NCBI GenBank assembly: GCA_037783545.1
Contig: JBBELK010000620.1
Span: forward strand, 992,001-1,056,000
Direction of reading: 5' to 3'
Origin: Henricia sp. BOLD:AAB3569
Taxonomy: Eukaryota; Echinodermata; Asteroidea; Spinulosida; Echinasteridae
DNA length: 64,000 nt
Within the stretch, counting starts at the first letter, position 1, and each line of letters opens with the position of its first letter. Below are positions 34,201 to 45,301 of this stretch, piece by piece. Both the position numbers and the translations under genes were made by a program. The notes beneath the pieces were generated by a model. That model saw only the letters and a list, made by a program, of their open reading frames with translations. It ran no database searches and was not told the origin of the DNA.

Positions 34201-37200
34201 GGCTTTACCGAGTTGCCGTGTTGATGTGCGCGCTCTGAAAACTGGATGTTCTCAGTTGCCGCTAGTTGTGCAACTAATCAATTGCTGTCGATGAGCGCGC
34301 TACGCACACATCGACAGCAACTGATCAGGGGCCAATTTCATAAAACATGTTATGCTTAATCAAAATGTTTGATTAAGCGTAGCACGAAAATTTGCTCAAG
34401 CGACGGCGTTAGCATGCGATTTGGCTTGCTAAATAAGGGCTTTAAGCAAAAAACGACTGCTTAATTCTTTTATGAAATGCCATCAACCGCTTAATGCGCC
34501 ACTTAATCAAAAATCGGGTGCTAACATGTTTTATGAAATTGGCCCCAGTTGAGTTGCTTCCAGTTACAATGTCGATGTACGCTAGGCATTAGTGATTTCT
34601 GAGCTTTGTAACTGCTTACCGTTATCATGTGTGATGTTAAGCAGAACTCGTAGCAGTGCTAATAGACAGAGTCTCATTTTGCCCCCTGGCGTTTTCTCGT
34701 TGCCGATTCGTAACTTCCGTTCTTCATCGCGACAACTCTCTACTCGCTGGGCACACAGGGGCAACATGCTGCCAAACAGACAAGGCAAGGCAAGTCAATA
34801 CACAATTGCAGCCTGCAAATATTTCTTTAAAAAAAACAGGCATGTCTTTGCTACAAACCAGTAAGAAAGCTAGTGACTTGAATTGAGACTCTAGAAAGTG
34901 TGATGCAGCAGATTTCACGAATCCTTACGCACTGCGTAATACCGCTTGCGAAACTTTTTATTGCGTAAGCTGCGCAACATTCCTGTGATAATTACACGCA
35001 AGCCTATGGGGCTTATGTCATTTTCAAAAGATGCGTAAGCCACGCACTTTTTCGTGAAATCGGCTGACGGACTCGTGGGAAATGTGTGAAGGCATGCAAA
35101 GATAAAAATGGACTTACGAGGACATGTAGGGACTACTTAGGGGCCGTCCATAAAGAACGTACGCATAAGGTGCCGACTTTTTAGACCTTCCCTCTCCCCC
35201 TGTACGCATGGCGTACGCAGTGGCTTCAACACCTCCTCCCCCTGTACGCATACGCATTCCATATATACCTCAGCATTGGTAAGCATTGGTAAATGGTTCA
35301 GTACTACATGTATATAGTGCTACATACTACTAGTACAATTCGCATGTCGCCTCCAAAGTCTTATAAATGAGATTTATTTTGCTTTTTTTTGGTTACTTTT
35401 TTTTTGTTTTTTTACATAAAATGACATCAAGCATAAGAAACTGCAGATTTAATGGAAAACCTAAATTGATGAGTTAGAAAAATATGAAATGTGTGAGAAA
35501 AATGTGTGGCCTGTCTAATATGTTTTGTACATAAAGTCTGAAGCCATGGTCAACTTGTCCATCCTTTTCGGTTTGCGTACATACGCATTGGCTTGGACAC
35601 CCCCTCCCCCCTGTATGCATGGTGTACGCAATAACAACAACCCACCAGCGCACAAATCCACCCTGCAGGGTGCTCATGGTGCTGTAAACAAAAACTAATT
35701 CTTGAAAATTTGCGACATCAAAAAAGTCTTAAGTGATTTGAACCTAGTTGTACAGTGGCATGATCTGAGATGACTTGTGCTAAGCTCTCTACAAAACGTC
35801 TTGTATCCAATTTTCTAAATAACAGTATCAAAGTGAACTTACTTAGTGACGGCCTTGACGAGACTACACTGGTTCAGCTCCAGGAGATATTGTTGGTTCT
35901 CCGTGTTGAGGAATGTTACATTCTCTAGAACTCGTAGACATCCGCTCAGTCTTTCAATTAGTTGGAGATTGGCAGCATCAAAGCCTGGTGGTAAGGTTGT
36001 TAAACTCTCCTCAAGACCAATCACTGAAAAGTTAAGATGTGTGTTAAGACCCTAAGTATTTATAAGACACTGCTCTGAATCTTAAAGCAAAATTTCTTAC
36101 GAGTTACGAAGAAATCTATCGTCAAACTCAAAACTGGTCTGAAAATTATGTTTTTAATTGTTGGATGACGCTAAAAATTTGGAATCAAATAGAATAAGAG
36201 TTACTCTTTCTAAATATAACAAAACCCTAAAATTTACCTCCCTTAAATGTTTGACTTTGAACGGTCTTTATAGGAAATAGCGGAGTGCAATTTTACGCTT
36301 ATTTCATTATGACAAGTCACAAATACTTGCAGAGCTTTACTTAAAGGCCTACAGGGCCTTTAAGTAAAGCTCTGTTTTTGAGCGATTATGCAAATAAAAC
36401 CATTATAAATCAACAAACTCATCTGAAGAAATTTCAGCTTTGTCAAATGTACCACGTTTAAAAAAACCATGAAAATCCATATATGCGTTTTCCTGGTGTT
36501 GGCGGGGTGTTTCAAATATTCGTTCTCAGTTGATCGGGTACTATGTGGCCTGCGTCATGCACTCTGTGGCGCACATCATATACTGCTTGTGCGCGCGATC
36601 CATAAAAATGCATCGCGTTGGAACACGCACACGCAGTACACAGCGCCCATGCATTTTGGACCGTGTAGATGCGAACCAAAAATAAGTAAATCGTTTGCAA
36701 ACGATCTAAATAATTTCATCTTTACGGATTATTTTCTGGTAAAATTATATCATTTTGAGCGGAAACCTTTCATTGGGTAGTTGCTATTAATTCAATCTTT
36801 ACTTTCAGAACTTTTCCCCGGTAAACTCGTCGATTACTTTTTGGGGTCATTGCAAATGATACACTGGGCCTTTAACCACGTCCCTCAAAACAAGGGAAAT
36901 GCTGGTGATAAACTATGATAAATGTGAGCTATCAGAACCTCATTTGCCAACCTGTGTATGCGATTGTCTCCAGCCCTCCAACTAGCCGCAATTCTTCCTT
37001 AAACCACTCGCCAGCACGACGCGACGTCAACGATAGTAATGATTCCATTGCAAGATACTCACTCTGAAACACACACAGATTAAAAATAGTTCGGATGCAA
37101 TGATACACATTACCCTAGTCATGAACAATTAACATCCCGAGCGTGATCCAATTCCGTCCCTCACGTGAGGGACGGAAATCAATGCCTTTCCTTAGTCAAT

Positions 37201-40200
37201 ACAACATATGAAAACTAAAGTGAACACGTATGTTTACCTGCTACTGATGTTAATACACACACCCAGTTTATCACATGTTGAAATTTACTTTACAGTTTTA
37301 TGCAAAGGTTGTATTTATGCGTGAGGGACGGACAATCAATAAAATTGTCAAAACTACAATTTTTTTACATACATTTTAAACTATTTCTTAAAAATGTGAT
37401 GGCACAGTGTGCCCAGCCAAATTTATTCTGTTAATTTTTGTAATATGATTCTAAAATATGGACATTTCTTTACTGTTCGTGGTATTATTTTGATTAATTT
37501 AAGAAATTTTCATCCAGTGTTTACCAGTTTTGGATCACGCTCGCCTCGGTACTTTTTGCCCAAACAGGCCAATCTTAAAATTTCCACTTTTTAAAGAAAT
37601 TGTGTTTATGACAAGGATGCACTATGAGTAAGCAAGACCATGTAAATTTTCATTTATTTTTATTTTTTATTTATTTTTATTTACCACATCCAACAGCAGA
37701 GGGACCGCCAATTACAGGAATGGGAGCAAGTGTGATTGAGTGCCTTGCTCAAGGGCACAGGTGCCACAACCCGTCGCGGCCCGGAATCGAACCTACATTC
37801 TAGTACTAGCACAGAAACTTAAGTTCGACACACTATTTCAGGTATGATACCCTTCATACTACACACAAAACATCAAAATATGTTCATTTTTCTTCTCTCA
37901 TGTGATCGGATGTTCGTCCTTGAATGAGGATTGAGTTGGTCCTCGAACGAGTACAGGCTGGACTAGAATCAATATCTATCTAATCAAATCAAATCTAATC
38001 CTCACCGAGAGATTTTCCAAATCCAAATCCTTGGCCATACTGCATATGTTAGGAACCTCCTCCAGAACACTTCGTAGTTTGTCCTTCGTTCGATCGTAGT
38101 CTTGTTTTCCGGATTCAGTCCATTCCTTAGGCGTGATTTCTGACTCTACGCTGAGCAGCCTGACCAGCAGATCGAGGCTATCCCGGTCCAAATCCATGTT
38201 GAGACGATCTCGGCTTAGCATGTACATCAAGGCTGAGGTGCATAGTGCTAGGCTCTGTGATGAACAAGTCGCGAAAATCAGGGCAAGTTTAAACAGCAAT
38301 TAATGATATTAAAGCTGGGTGGAAGTCTCCCGTCCCTTCACTTTCATGGTTTTCAACAGTATTCCTTTCTTTATATAGTCCTTTATGTACTAAGAACATT
38401 TTATTCAGAATTTCATTCTGGAATAGTCAGAAAATTTAAGTCTTTTTCGAGACTCTTTTCACACGAAACTGAAAACGAAAGGTCACGTCAATCAACTCGA
38501 GCTATGTGTGTGACGTCATAGCGAGGAGACACACAAAGCTGCTTCACTGACTATGGTCGTGTACCTAGCTCCTCGCAGCAAACATGTACACGTTGTATGC
38601 ACGCACGGAACCGCGTATTTTCCACGATCGTCACATATGCAAAGCATGATACGTGTGAACAACAGCAGGCAAGATTTGAATCGAGGGTGCTTTAGATGTG
38701 AACAAAAGTCACACGGTCTATACATTCCACCATCAATTTTTTTTTAAAATTAAAAAATTCTCATTGGTGATGGAGAAAGAATAGCAAAGTGACTCACAGG
38801 GTATTGGTCACTATCCCTGAGGGCAGCAAACAGCTTGCCAATCATCCCATGGGCTCGTAGATGGAGCCTGAAGGCTGGAACTGCACACTTCTCAACCAGA
38901 CTGATGGTACTATTTTGAAGAAGGAAACAAAACATTGCTTGAACATCTTGTGACAAAGACCTGTATAACGCTAAATTTAAAGTCTGGAAAAGGTCACCAA
39001 ACACAGGGGTAGAGATTGGAGGAAAACAAAAATTCCGGAAGGGGCTTGGCTTCCTTGGGGGAGGGAGCGGGGAGAGACGTAGAGACCACGGAGACTTCAA
39101 CTTTTGGGATCATTTTAAACACAATCATCATGCAAATTGCAATGTCAAAAACATTTTAACCAGGTATCACAAGAAACAGTTTTGTTTTAAATATTTACCT
39201 TGTACAAATATGGATAATATTAAAAAGAATTTAGGCAACATCGATCGTTGAATACGCGCCAGCGCACATGTACATGTGAAGCCCGTTTCAAGAAAAAGGC
39301 TTGTATCTCCAATTCCCGACGTTGGAAGTTTTAAATATTTTTCGTTACAGAGACACGCAAGCTTTCTAAATTTGTTCGCTTGTGTAAATAAATTTTTAAG
39401 TCCTTTCACCCAAACACGGTCAGTGCAACGTTAACACACCAAACTTGACTAAAAGTCATCAGGCAGATTTGAACAAAGGTACTCGAACATTTTCAGCATG
39501 ACAAGATGATTGTGTGTGTAAAAGTGGTAAACTACCTGAGACATCGTGTGGAGGTCGAAACCATCGGTTCAAGGCCGTCCCTTAGAAACTCAATGTCATC
39601 AGCATACTGCTGGCTTTCACCCGATTCCTGGCACTGAGTGGCCTCCTTTACATGCTGCACTACGGTGTACAGCTGCAAGAGACATGAATATTCATACATG
39701 AATAAACAAGAGATATGAATAATGATCGGCCCTTAGAAACTCAATGTCATCAGCATACTGCTGGCTTTCACCCGATTCCTGGCACTGAGTGGCCTCCTTT
39801 ACATGCTGCACTATGGTGTACAGCTGCAAGAGACATGAATATTCATACATGAATAAGGATGAGATATGAATAATGATCATCCCTTAGAAACTCAATGTCA
39901 TCAGCATACTGCTGGCTTTCACCCGATTCCTGGCACTGAGTGGCCTCCTTTACATGCTGCACTACGGTGTACAGCTGCTAGAGACATGAATATTCATACA
40001 TGAATAAGGATGAGATATGAATAATGATCATCCCTTAGAAACTCAATGTCATCAGCATACTGCTGGCTTTCACCCGATTCCTGGCACTGAGTGGCCTCCT
40101 TTACATGCTGCACTACGGTGTACAGCTGCAAGAGACATGAATATTCATACATGAATAAACAAGAGATATGAATAATGATCGTCCCTTAGAAACTCAATGT

Positions 40201-43200
40201 CATCAGCATACTGCTGGCTTTCACCCGATTCCTGGCACTGAGTGGCCTCCTTTACATGCTGCACTACGGTGTACAGCTGCAAGAGACATGAATATTCATA
40301 CATGAATACATGAATAAACAAGAGTATGAATAATGATCATCACTTGGAAACTCGAACATAAATACATGAATATAGATACATGTTCATGAACATAAATACA
40401 TGAATAAGGATTTATGAATATTTATTTTTCTTTTGGTGACATCTTCACATGATGCAGTACTGAGTACAGCTGCTTTGGGAGTTATAGACTCTTTACACCC
40501 GCGGCCATGACAAGGGGCAATCACATTGCCACTGTGCACCCCATGCATGAGTAGGCACTTTGTGGATCAATAGACCGATCCAGTAAGCTCTGCCTATTTA
40601 TAAATTGCCTAGCAACATGCCACATGTGCGATGCACGTGTGCAGTACAGTCGCGTGGCCGTGCTGTGCGTCAGCGCCCTGGTCAGCGCGTATTGAAACAC
40701 GCACACGCACACAGAAACTGCACGCTCGAAAGCAAAATGTGCACTTAAGTATCCGGTCGTATGCGTGCACGTACAACACGCCTGCAATACGCGTAACGCG
40801 CGCCAATCGAATAAAAACATCTCGACACACATCTAGAACGAATTGAATGCACAACTTAGCAAAACGACAAGCTAATTTTGGTAAGTTTTTCAAGTTTACA
40901 CAAAAATACATTTATGAAGGGATTAAAAGTAGGTTAGGATAGTCTTATACAATCCGTTTTAAACCCGCTAGGCCTCCTCTGCGCTGATAAAAATGATGTT
41001 TGTGGTGTTTTTGCGTCACTCGTGCTGCATTTGCCATATCTCTGTGCACAAAATTTTGAGGACTCAGGTAACCAAAATGGAGATCCACTTTTTGGTTACC
41101 TGAACCTAAGGCTGTGATTGGTCAAATCCAAAATAGGCGGAGCTTACTGGATCGGTCTATTGTCACATCATTTAACTATTAAAACTTGCCCCTGTCAAGG
41201 CTGCCTGTGTAAAGAGTCTATAGTCCTGCTTTGACCCCCACATATTCCCCCTAAGATAGATTGCCTTACCCCTTTCTCCCGTTTGTTGCATTTCAGCGAT
41301 GACACCATGGAATGGTTGACCTTTGTAGGGTACGTGACCTGTCGGGTCAAACCCTTAGCCCCTGTCTTGATCCTTGGTCTGGCATCCATACTGCTGTAAC
41401 CACTCGTTGATGCATGACTCAGGGGATCTGAATTGGCTTTCTGAAGGGAAGGTTGAAATTTCGTTTGGTCACCAGAGTGGTTGTTTGTCTGTTGGGGAAA
41501 AAAGGAGAATTGAGTCCGAGTGTTAGGTTAATCACTACCTTATTGACCCCTTTCGAACACGTGCGAATATGCCATTTTGGGAGTCAAATAATGCTGAGTC
41601 ATTGTGGAAGCAATGTGCGTGCGCGTTGTGTGTGTAAAGAGGGGGGTTACGCGGTTTAGTTTACCAATGGGAGCCTCATCATATCGCGTTACGCGCGCTA
41701 TGGACACACACAACGCGCACGCACATTGCTTCCACAACGACGCGGCATTGTTTTACTCCCAAAATGACGTCATTGGCACGAGCTCAATAGAGAAGGGGGA
41801 AGTGGAAACCACACACTTACTGAAATTTAAGATAAATACCTCATGTTCCTCTGGACTGCTAGCGGTGTTCCAGGAACGAGCGTTGTAGCGGGCCTTGGCA
41901 GGAGACTACAAATAGAACGAGAACAGACGATGGAGTTATCATCCAATCATTACAAGCCAGTCACATTAAGAATTTACAAGTTGGCCAGTATGATTTTTTT
42001 TAATCTTAAAATTAATCAGCCATCATGTATAAATCTTACAGAAAAATCAGAATTTGGCAGGAAAAATATGAAGATATGTTGTATGGTGTGTACTCGGAGT
42101 TCAAAGGCTCCTCTTAGCAGCGACATTATAGATTTAGAAAATATACCAACAAAGAAATTCTTTCAGAATTTTTATTTACTACATGTACAGCGTTCTCCAC
42201 TTTTAAACGTTTTGTCCGGGCGCGCTGAGCAGCGCCCTCATGCGGCGAACACTGATCAGCCCCATTTCCGACGCATTAGGGTGCTAATTATAATAATAAT
42301 AAACACAGTTCTTATATAGCTCATTTCAGATCCGACGGATCTATCAATGCACTTTCTGCATTATTACCCTGGTCATTGGGCTCAGTAATATCATTCCTTA
42401 ATCCTTCTCAGCTCCCTGGGGAGTATACAGCCCTGGCTGCCTATTAGGCACTCAACGGCTAATCAAACGCATAAACTTTCGCTACCCTCACAGGTACCCA
42501 TTTTGCTCCTGGGTGGAGAGAAGCAATGGGTGACAAAGTACCTTGCTCAAGGGTACACGCACCATGGATGGACCGGACTGGGATTCGAACCCACTACCTG
42601 TTCAAAACAGAAACATGTAACTGTCATGGACGTTATCCATCACGGATTGCGTCGACGATGTGATAAATATGCCTTGTTAGTGAACGATAATGACATTTAC
42701 ACCTAATTTTGGAATGACTCAGCCGTACTTCTGAAGTGTTTTATAGGGGAAAACATTTTTGTTTTTGTCTGGGCGGCTGAGTTTTTTGTTTGAATGGCAA
42801 ATTTTTGTCCGGGCGCTAATGGTACTTTCTTTTATTTTGTCCGGGCGGTGCGCCCGGACGAAACAGTTAGTGGAGAACACTGATATACTTTTAGGAAAAG
42901 CAATTGAATTGTAACCTTTTTGGGACTGTTGAAGATCTTCTTTGAGAAGGGGTTGTCATGGAGACTAAGACCTGCGTCGGTTTCTTTGGGCTCATCTTCC
43001 ACGTCCGATTCTTCACTGTCCGTGAAATCAAATTCATCCTTTGAGTTCTCGACAGTCGCTGAGACGGCGGATTTTTGAGGTACTGATGGAATCGAGCTTG
43101 GATCCATCACCGTCTTGTTGGTTCGAGTCTCAAGACTCGACGAGGATTGCTGGTTTAATTTCCCTTTAGACTGGAATAATATTTCAACATCGTCATCGGA

Positions 43201-44001
43201 GCTTGGCTGGGACATAGTAGAGTTTAAAACCTGCGACCAACTGCTTTGCGTGCTGTTCAGACTACTGACGGCGCTGTCCGTTGCCGTTGAGTTGCCGATC
43301 TGAGACAGGCAATTTGCTGAGTTTATTGAGGTCGACGTTTGTTGCGGCTTACTGACAGTAGATTCGCTGTTGAGTGATGTCGCGGGTGGTATTGTTCTAA
43401 CTGCATTCACAACATTAGGTAGGACTGGCGTTGGCTTCTCCCAATCACCGCTTTTCTTGGCATAGCGTATGATCGATGTCTGTTTCTTGGTCCGATCGGG
43501 CAAAGTTGTCAACTTTGTGGTACCGGACGATCGCGTCTGTATCTTGCTGTCTGCTATGGCCTGTGCGCTACTAGCTCTTGTTTGCCTCAAAGCTGGTTGT
43601 TCGTCCGTACTGAAAACGTTTTTAGATGAGGCGTGCGAAACAGTCCGGCCGTCTGCTCTCTTTATCGGTGACCGAGATGCGTCATCGTCGCTACTGAAAT
43701 TGAATGGATCGTCACTGCCGCTATCCAAGCGTCGTCTTTTTGGACTACCGGTACTCAACATATCTGACTGTTCCGAGGTCCGGGATGTTTGAACAGCAGA
43801 CAAGGAATTCATCGCTCCTTGTTTTATTGTAACGTTGTGAGATTTGATCATGGATGTTTTATTCGGTGATGGTTTGGTAGGCGATGCCCGCGTTATTGGT
43901 CGATGGACTGATGAATCGGCATAGAGTTCATCAAACTGTTTATTGGATGCTGAGCCGGCCTGTAAGGTACGGCTATAAGTCTTGGAACCATATCTTGGCA
44001 T
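28230..44001 (-). CDS. WAPL: WAPL, wings apart-like cohesin release factor, 15 coding exons, 1006 aa
   Basis: Exons: 42916-44001, 41840-41905, 41270-41488, 39536-39672, 38798-38909, 38006-38254, 36952-37063, 35843-36023, 34620-34768, 33640-33755, 32766-32915, 30796-30988, 29338-29426, 28427-28522, 28230-28295. The total is 3021 nt with stop, and all phases agree. WAPL with PDS5 opens the SMC3-kleisin gate and unloads cohesin. The 362-codon first exon is disordered and Ser-rich; it opens [11 protein letters not shown], with the conserved YSR motif. Where human WAPL has DPFGFDSDDE (FGF motif) this protein has [10 protein letters not shown]. From [13 protein letters not shown] on, the WAPL HEAT-like domain follows, with [49 protein letters not shown] and [15 protein letters not shown]. 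It ends [12 protein letters not shown]. Exons 4 and 12 have tandem partial duplicates nearby. An AG at about 44030 suggests an upstream noncoding exon. Confidence 0.97.
28567..28789. mobile_element. TTAAAGGCAC palindrome family, copy 2
   Basis: A diverged member: TTAAAGACGCAGGCTCGTAA at the left, inner TTTCGTGGCACGAAT, right end GACGAGCCTCC. It lies just upstream of WAPL exon 14. Confidence 0.65.
28833..29308 (+). mobile_element. TTAAAG-ATACATGATTGGTAAAC element, copy 2
   Basis: The same orientation, termini and GCGAAGTGG-type interior as 23313-23805. It ends 30 bp from WAPL exon 13. Confidence 0.65.
29490..29805. mobile_element. Compound foldback element (GTGAAAT termini), copy 2
   Basis: An inverted copy of 3560-3882, including the same spacer (GTCATGTATTTAAATTAAG). 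It is in the WAPL intron between exons 12 and 13, directly beside the exon-12 tandem array. Confidence 0.65.
29930..30796 (-). repeat. Tandem partial duplicates of the WAPL exon 12 3' end plus donor (125-bp unit)
   Basis: Downstream of exon 12, its last part ([14 protein letters not shown], then [13 protein letters not shown]) and the following intron start recur. The exon 12 donor is at 30796, and copies end at 30671, 30546, 30421, 30297 and 30172, each with AAAG then GTAGG or GTATG. Two more decayed copies near 30050 and 29970 have lost the donor. Because 125 is not a multiple of three, read-through into copy 2 shifts frame and stops shortly after the second donor (at VGPS). No in-phase acceptor was found in the units, so only the first donor gives the normal protein. 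Confidence 0.9.
31145..32330. repeat. 118-bp satellite, WAPL locus, about 10 units
   Basis: The same unit as 2570-2964 (GCCCCTTCAAGATATACACT). Two units near 31570 and 31720 contain an extra CAGGCCTTAACATTATCC duplication. It lies in the WAPL intron between exons 11 and 12. Confidence 0.92.
32555..32700. repeat. Foldback near WAPL exon 11
   Basis: CAGATTGTGCCATTTTAGAC and TTATTTCAAGTC at the left; GACTTGAAATAAGTC and GACACAATCC at the right. It ends 66 bp from exon 11. Confidence 0.65.
33287..33525. repeat. Foldback between WAPL exons 10 and 11
   Basis: TATATCTGTTTTGTGATTAT and CAGCGTCTAGGGGTGGAATA at the left are complemented by TATTCCACTCCTAGACGCCG and ATAATCCCAAAACAGATATA at the right. 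Confidence 0.75.
33862..34592. repeat. GCAACTG-rich foldback, interrupted by a nested element
   Basis: The left end TTAGCGTACATTGACATTGC and right end AATGTCGATGTACGCTAGGC are inverted relatives. The interior is a dense run of GCAACTGGAAGC-type words on both strands. The element at 34328-34546 splits it. It lies in the WAPL intron between exons 9 and 10. Confidence 0.65.
34328..34546. mobile_element. GGGGCCAATTTCATAAA foldback element, copy 2, nested
   Basis: It has the same termini as 11039-11246, with divergent inner arms (TTAATCAAA). It is inserted within the CAACTG-rich foldback at about 33862-34592. Confidence 0.75.
34914..35068. mobile_element. GATTTCACGAATCC foldback, copy 2
   Basis: The same orientation and landmarks as 22498-22652 (TTTTATTGCGTAAGCTGCGC, TAATTACACGCAAGCC). 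It lies in the WAPL intron upstream of exon 9. Confidence 0.7.
36340..36877 (+). mobile_element. AAAGGCCT-terminal repeat, copy 1
   Basis: A 540-bp repeat with AGGCCTTTAAG-like ends; landmarks CATCTGAAGAAATTTCAGC, TCGTTTGCAAACGATCTAAA and TTTTTGGGGTCATT. It is shared with 55523-56070. It lies in the WAPL intron between exons 7 and 8. Confidence 0.65.
37665..37835 (-). mobile_element. tRNA-derived SINE family B, copy 2
   Basis: Nearly identical to 478-662, with the same orientation and TTTATTTTTATTT tail; the extreme head is truncated. It lies in the WAPL intron between exons 6 and 7. Confidence 0.75.
39673..40276 (-). repeat. Tandem partial duplicates of WAPL exon 4 with acceptors (151-bp unit)
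   Basis: Acceptor-proximal copies of exon 4 ([10 protein letters not shown]...DDIEFLR) start at 40276, 40125, 39974 and 39823, then the real exon at 39672; the spacing is exactly 151 bp. Copies keep the CTTGCAG (one CTAGCAG) acceptor and about 95 exon bases, but jump at CTAAGGG into intron sequence (GATCATTATTCATATCTC) and have no donor. Splicing to any upstream copy leads to a stop after [12 protein letters not shown] diverged sixth copy (LYSVLHHVK) is at about 40440-40475. Confidence 0.92.
40485..41221. mobile_element. TAGAC-terminal foldback split by a nested inverted-repeat element
   Basis: The outer arms are TAGACTCTTTACACCC and its complement near GTGTAAAGAGTCTA. The interior words GGCCATGACA, GCATGAGTAGGCAC and TTGTGGATC match the foldbacks at 17216-17359 and 24203-24343. 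The match breaks at 40573 and resumes at about 41158, where the nested element ends. Confidence 0.75.
40573..41157. mobile_element. GACCGATCCAGTAAGCTC inverted-repeat element, copy 2 (nested)
   Basis: It starts GACCGATCCAGTAAGCTC and ends GAGCTTACTGGATCGGTC, flanked by TA on each side. The interior is the same as 14868-15433 over more than 500 bases. TA flanks suggest a Tc1/mariner-type element, but no transposase is present. Confidence 0.75.
41541..41789. mobile_element. TATTGAGCTCGTGCC foldback, copy 2 (inverted)
   Basis: The reverse complement of 17849-18098, from TATTGACCCC to GAGCTCAATA, in the WAPL intron between exons 2 and 3. It ends 51 bp from exon 2. Confidence 0.75.
42188..42882. 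mobile_element. CAGYGTTCTCCAC inverted-repeat element with nested SINE
   Basis: Left end CAGCGTTCTCCACTTTT plus TTTTGTCCGGGCG; right end CGCCCGGACGAAAC plus GTGGAGAACACTG. It fills most of WAPL intron 1 and stops 33 bp from exon 1. Target duplication is not clear. Confidence 0.7.
42286..42600 (-). mobile_element. tRNA-derived SINE family D
   Basis: On minus, B box GGATTCGAACC-like sequence, TGTACCCTTGAGCAAGGTAC, and a 3' end with AGCTATATAAGAACTGTG and an ATT tail. It is nested inside the inverted-repeat element 42188-42882. Confidence 0.7.
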
Positions 44002-44049
44002 AGTGCTCCGAGGAAATACGCACCTAAAATGAGCATCACAAATAAAATA

Positions 44050-44154
44050 AATGTCGGTATAGTCGCCAGGTCCGTGACCTTACCACCCCATTGATGAACA
44101 ATGGCTGATGAATAGAGTGGTGACCTCACGGACCTGGCGACTATATTTCGACAT
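44050..44154. repeat. Foldback next to the WAPL 5' end
   Basis: ATGTCGGTATAGTCGCCAGG at the left and CCTGGCGACTATATTTCGACAT at the right are complementary; the loop is about 30 bp. It is 49 bp upstream of the WAPL start codon. Confidence 0.75.
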
Positions 44155-44164
44155 AGTTCAAACG

Positions 44165-44486
44165 GAAAGAATTAACAAGTTGGACGTCAGATAAGCCCTC
44201 CTGCACTAAACCTATAGGACAACTCAGAAAAATTATACGTTTTTCCTAGTAAAATCTTCATATTTTTTCCCCTCCAAATTTTGGATTTGCACTTATTGAT
44301 GCTTTATAAGTCATTTTAAGGAAAAAATTGTGACGTCCGAGTACGGAATTATTTCCGAAAGAATGTTATCCTTGGTCGTCACTATTTTTTCCTTAAAGGT
44401 ACAAATCTAAATGAGGAAAAAAAACCGACAAAAGAGTTTAGTGCAGGGGGGCTTATGTGACATCCGACTTGTAAATTCTTTCCATT
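44165..44486. repeat. Foldback upstream of WAPL
   Basis: AAAGAATTAACAAGTTGGA with AAGCCCTCCTGCACTAAACC at the left is matched by TTTAGTGCAGGGGGGCTTA and ACTTGTAAATTCTTTCC at the right. Confidence 0.7.
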
Positions 44487-44796
44487 GTTTTTCCCATCCA
44501 TGTTTTTAATTTTACATGAACGTAACTAAGTTAACTATCCTAAACAAAACAAAATTGTACTATTTTCCCCCGAGTTGGTCTGTGAATGTACACGACAGGA
44601 TATGCGGCTGTGCATGAAAAATGATAAAAAAAGAGCTGAGATTATCTTAGCTACGACAACAGGTGCATTTAAACTACACAGTTTAAGAATCCGTAACTCA
44701 CCCTAACTCATGCCTACTTTCCGAGAAATTACAGCGGGAATTTAAATGCACCCGTTGTCGGAGTTGTTCGCGAAAGGCCCATCGCGATGCCGCTGT

Positions 44797-45301
44797 GGCC
44801 AAGCCTGATCGAGCGTAGCGTATCAGTTTACAGTCAACTCGACCGTTTGCTAACTCGACTCGAACCAACTCGACCGTTGTACCAACTCGACCGTTGACTA
44901 ACTCGACTTCAAAACTTATTGCACCGCGGCAATGGTTTATCTTTACGCGAATCCCCGGCACGAAAATTCATGCAAAAGCAACATTTTTGCTAATATTTTT
45001 TAGCTTGCGAAAAGGTTCACATTGAAATGTTAGATGTCATCAGTTTCGCTGATGATTCGCCCTTGCTTCGCTTTTGTAAACCCCTACTTTTGACTTGAGC
45101 AACTCTTTCAAGTTGGACTTTTTCCGTTTAAAAATGCAAAACGGTCGAGTTGGACAACGGCCGAGTTGACTTCTCCAGTTGTGCGCACAACGGTCGAGCT
45201 GGTACAACGGTTGAGTTGGTACAACGGTCGAGTTGGTCCGAGTCGAGTTGGCAAACGGTCGAGTTGACCTGCACCCAGCGTATCATGGTATCTTGGCCAC
45301 A
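44797..45301. repeat. CAACTCGACCGTT foldback upstream of WAPL
   Basis: The ends GTGGCCAAG...CTTGGCCAC pair. The arms consist of AACTCGACCGTTGTACC-type words (44830-44910) and their complement (45140-45270). The middle includes a lower-complexity spacer. Confidence 0.75.

Noticed and set aside
33905-34238. Paired plus-strand frames of about 100 codons
   Set aside because: Produced by the GCAACTG word array; low-complexity translation without motif.
39692-40276. Alternative coding exons of WAPL from the 151-bp copies
   Set aside because: Copies A-D have acceptors but no donors and lead to stop codons, so they cannot be internal cassette exons as written.
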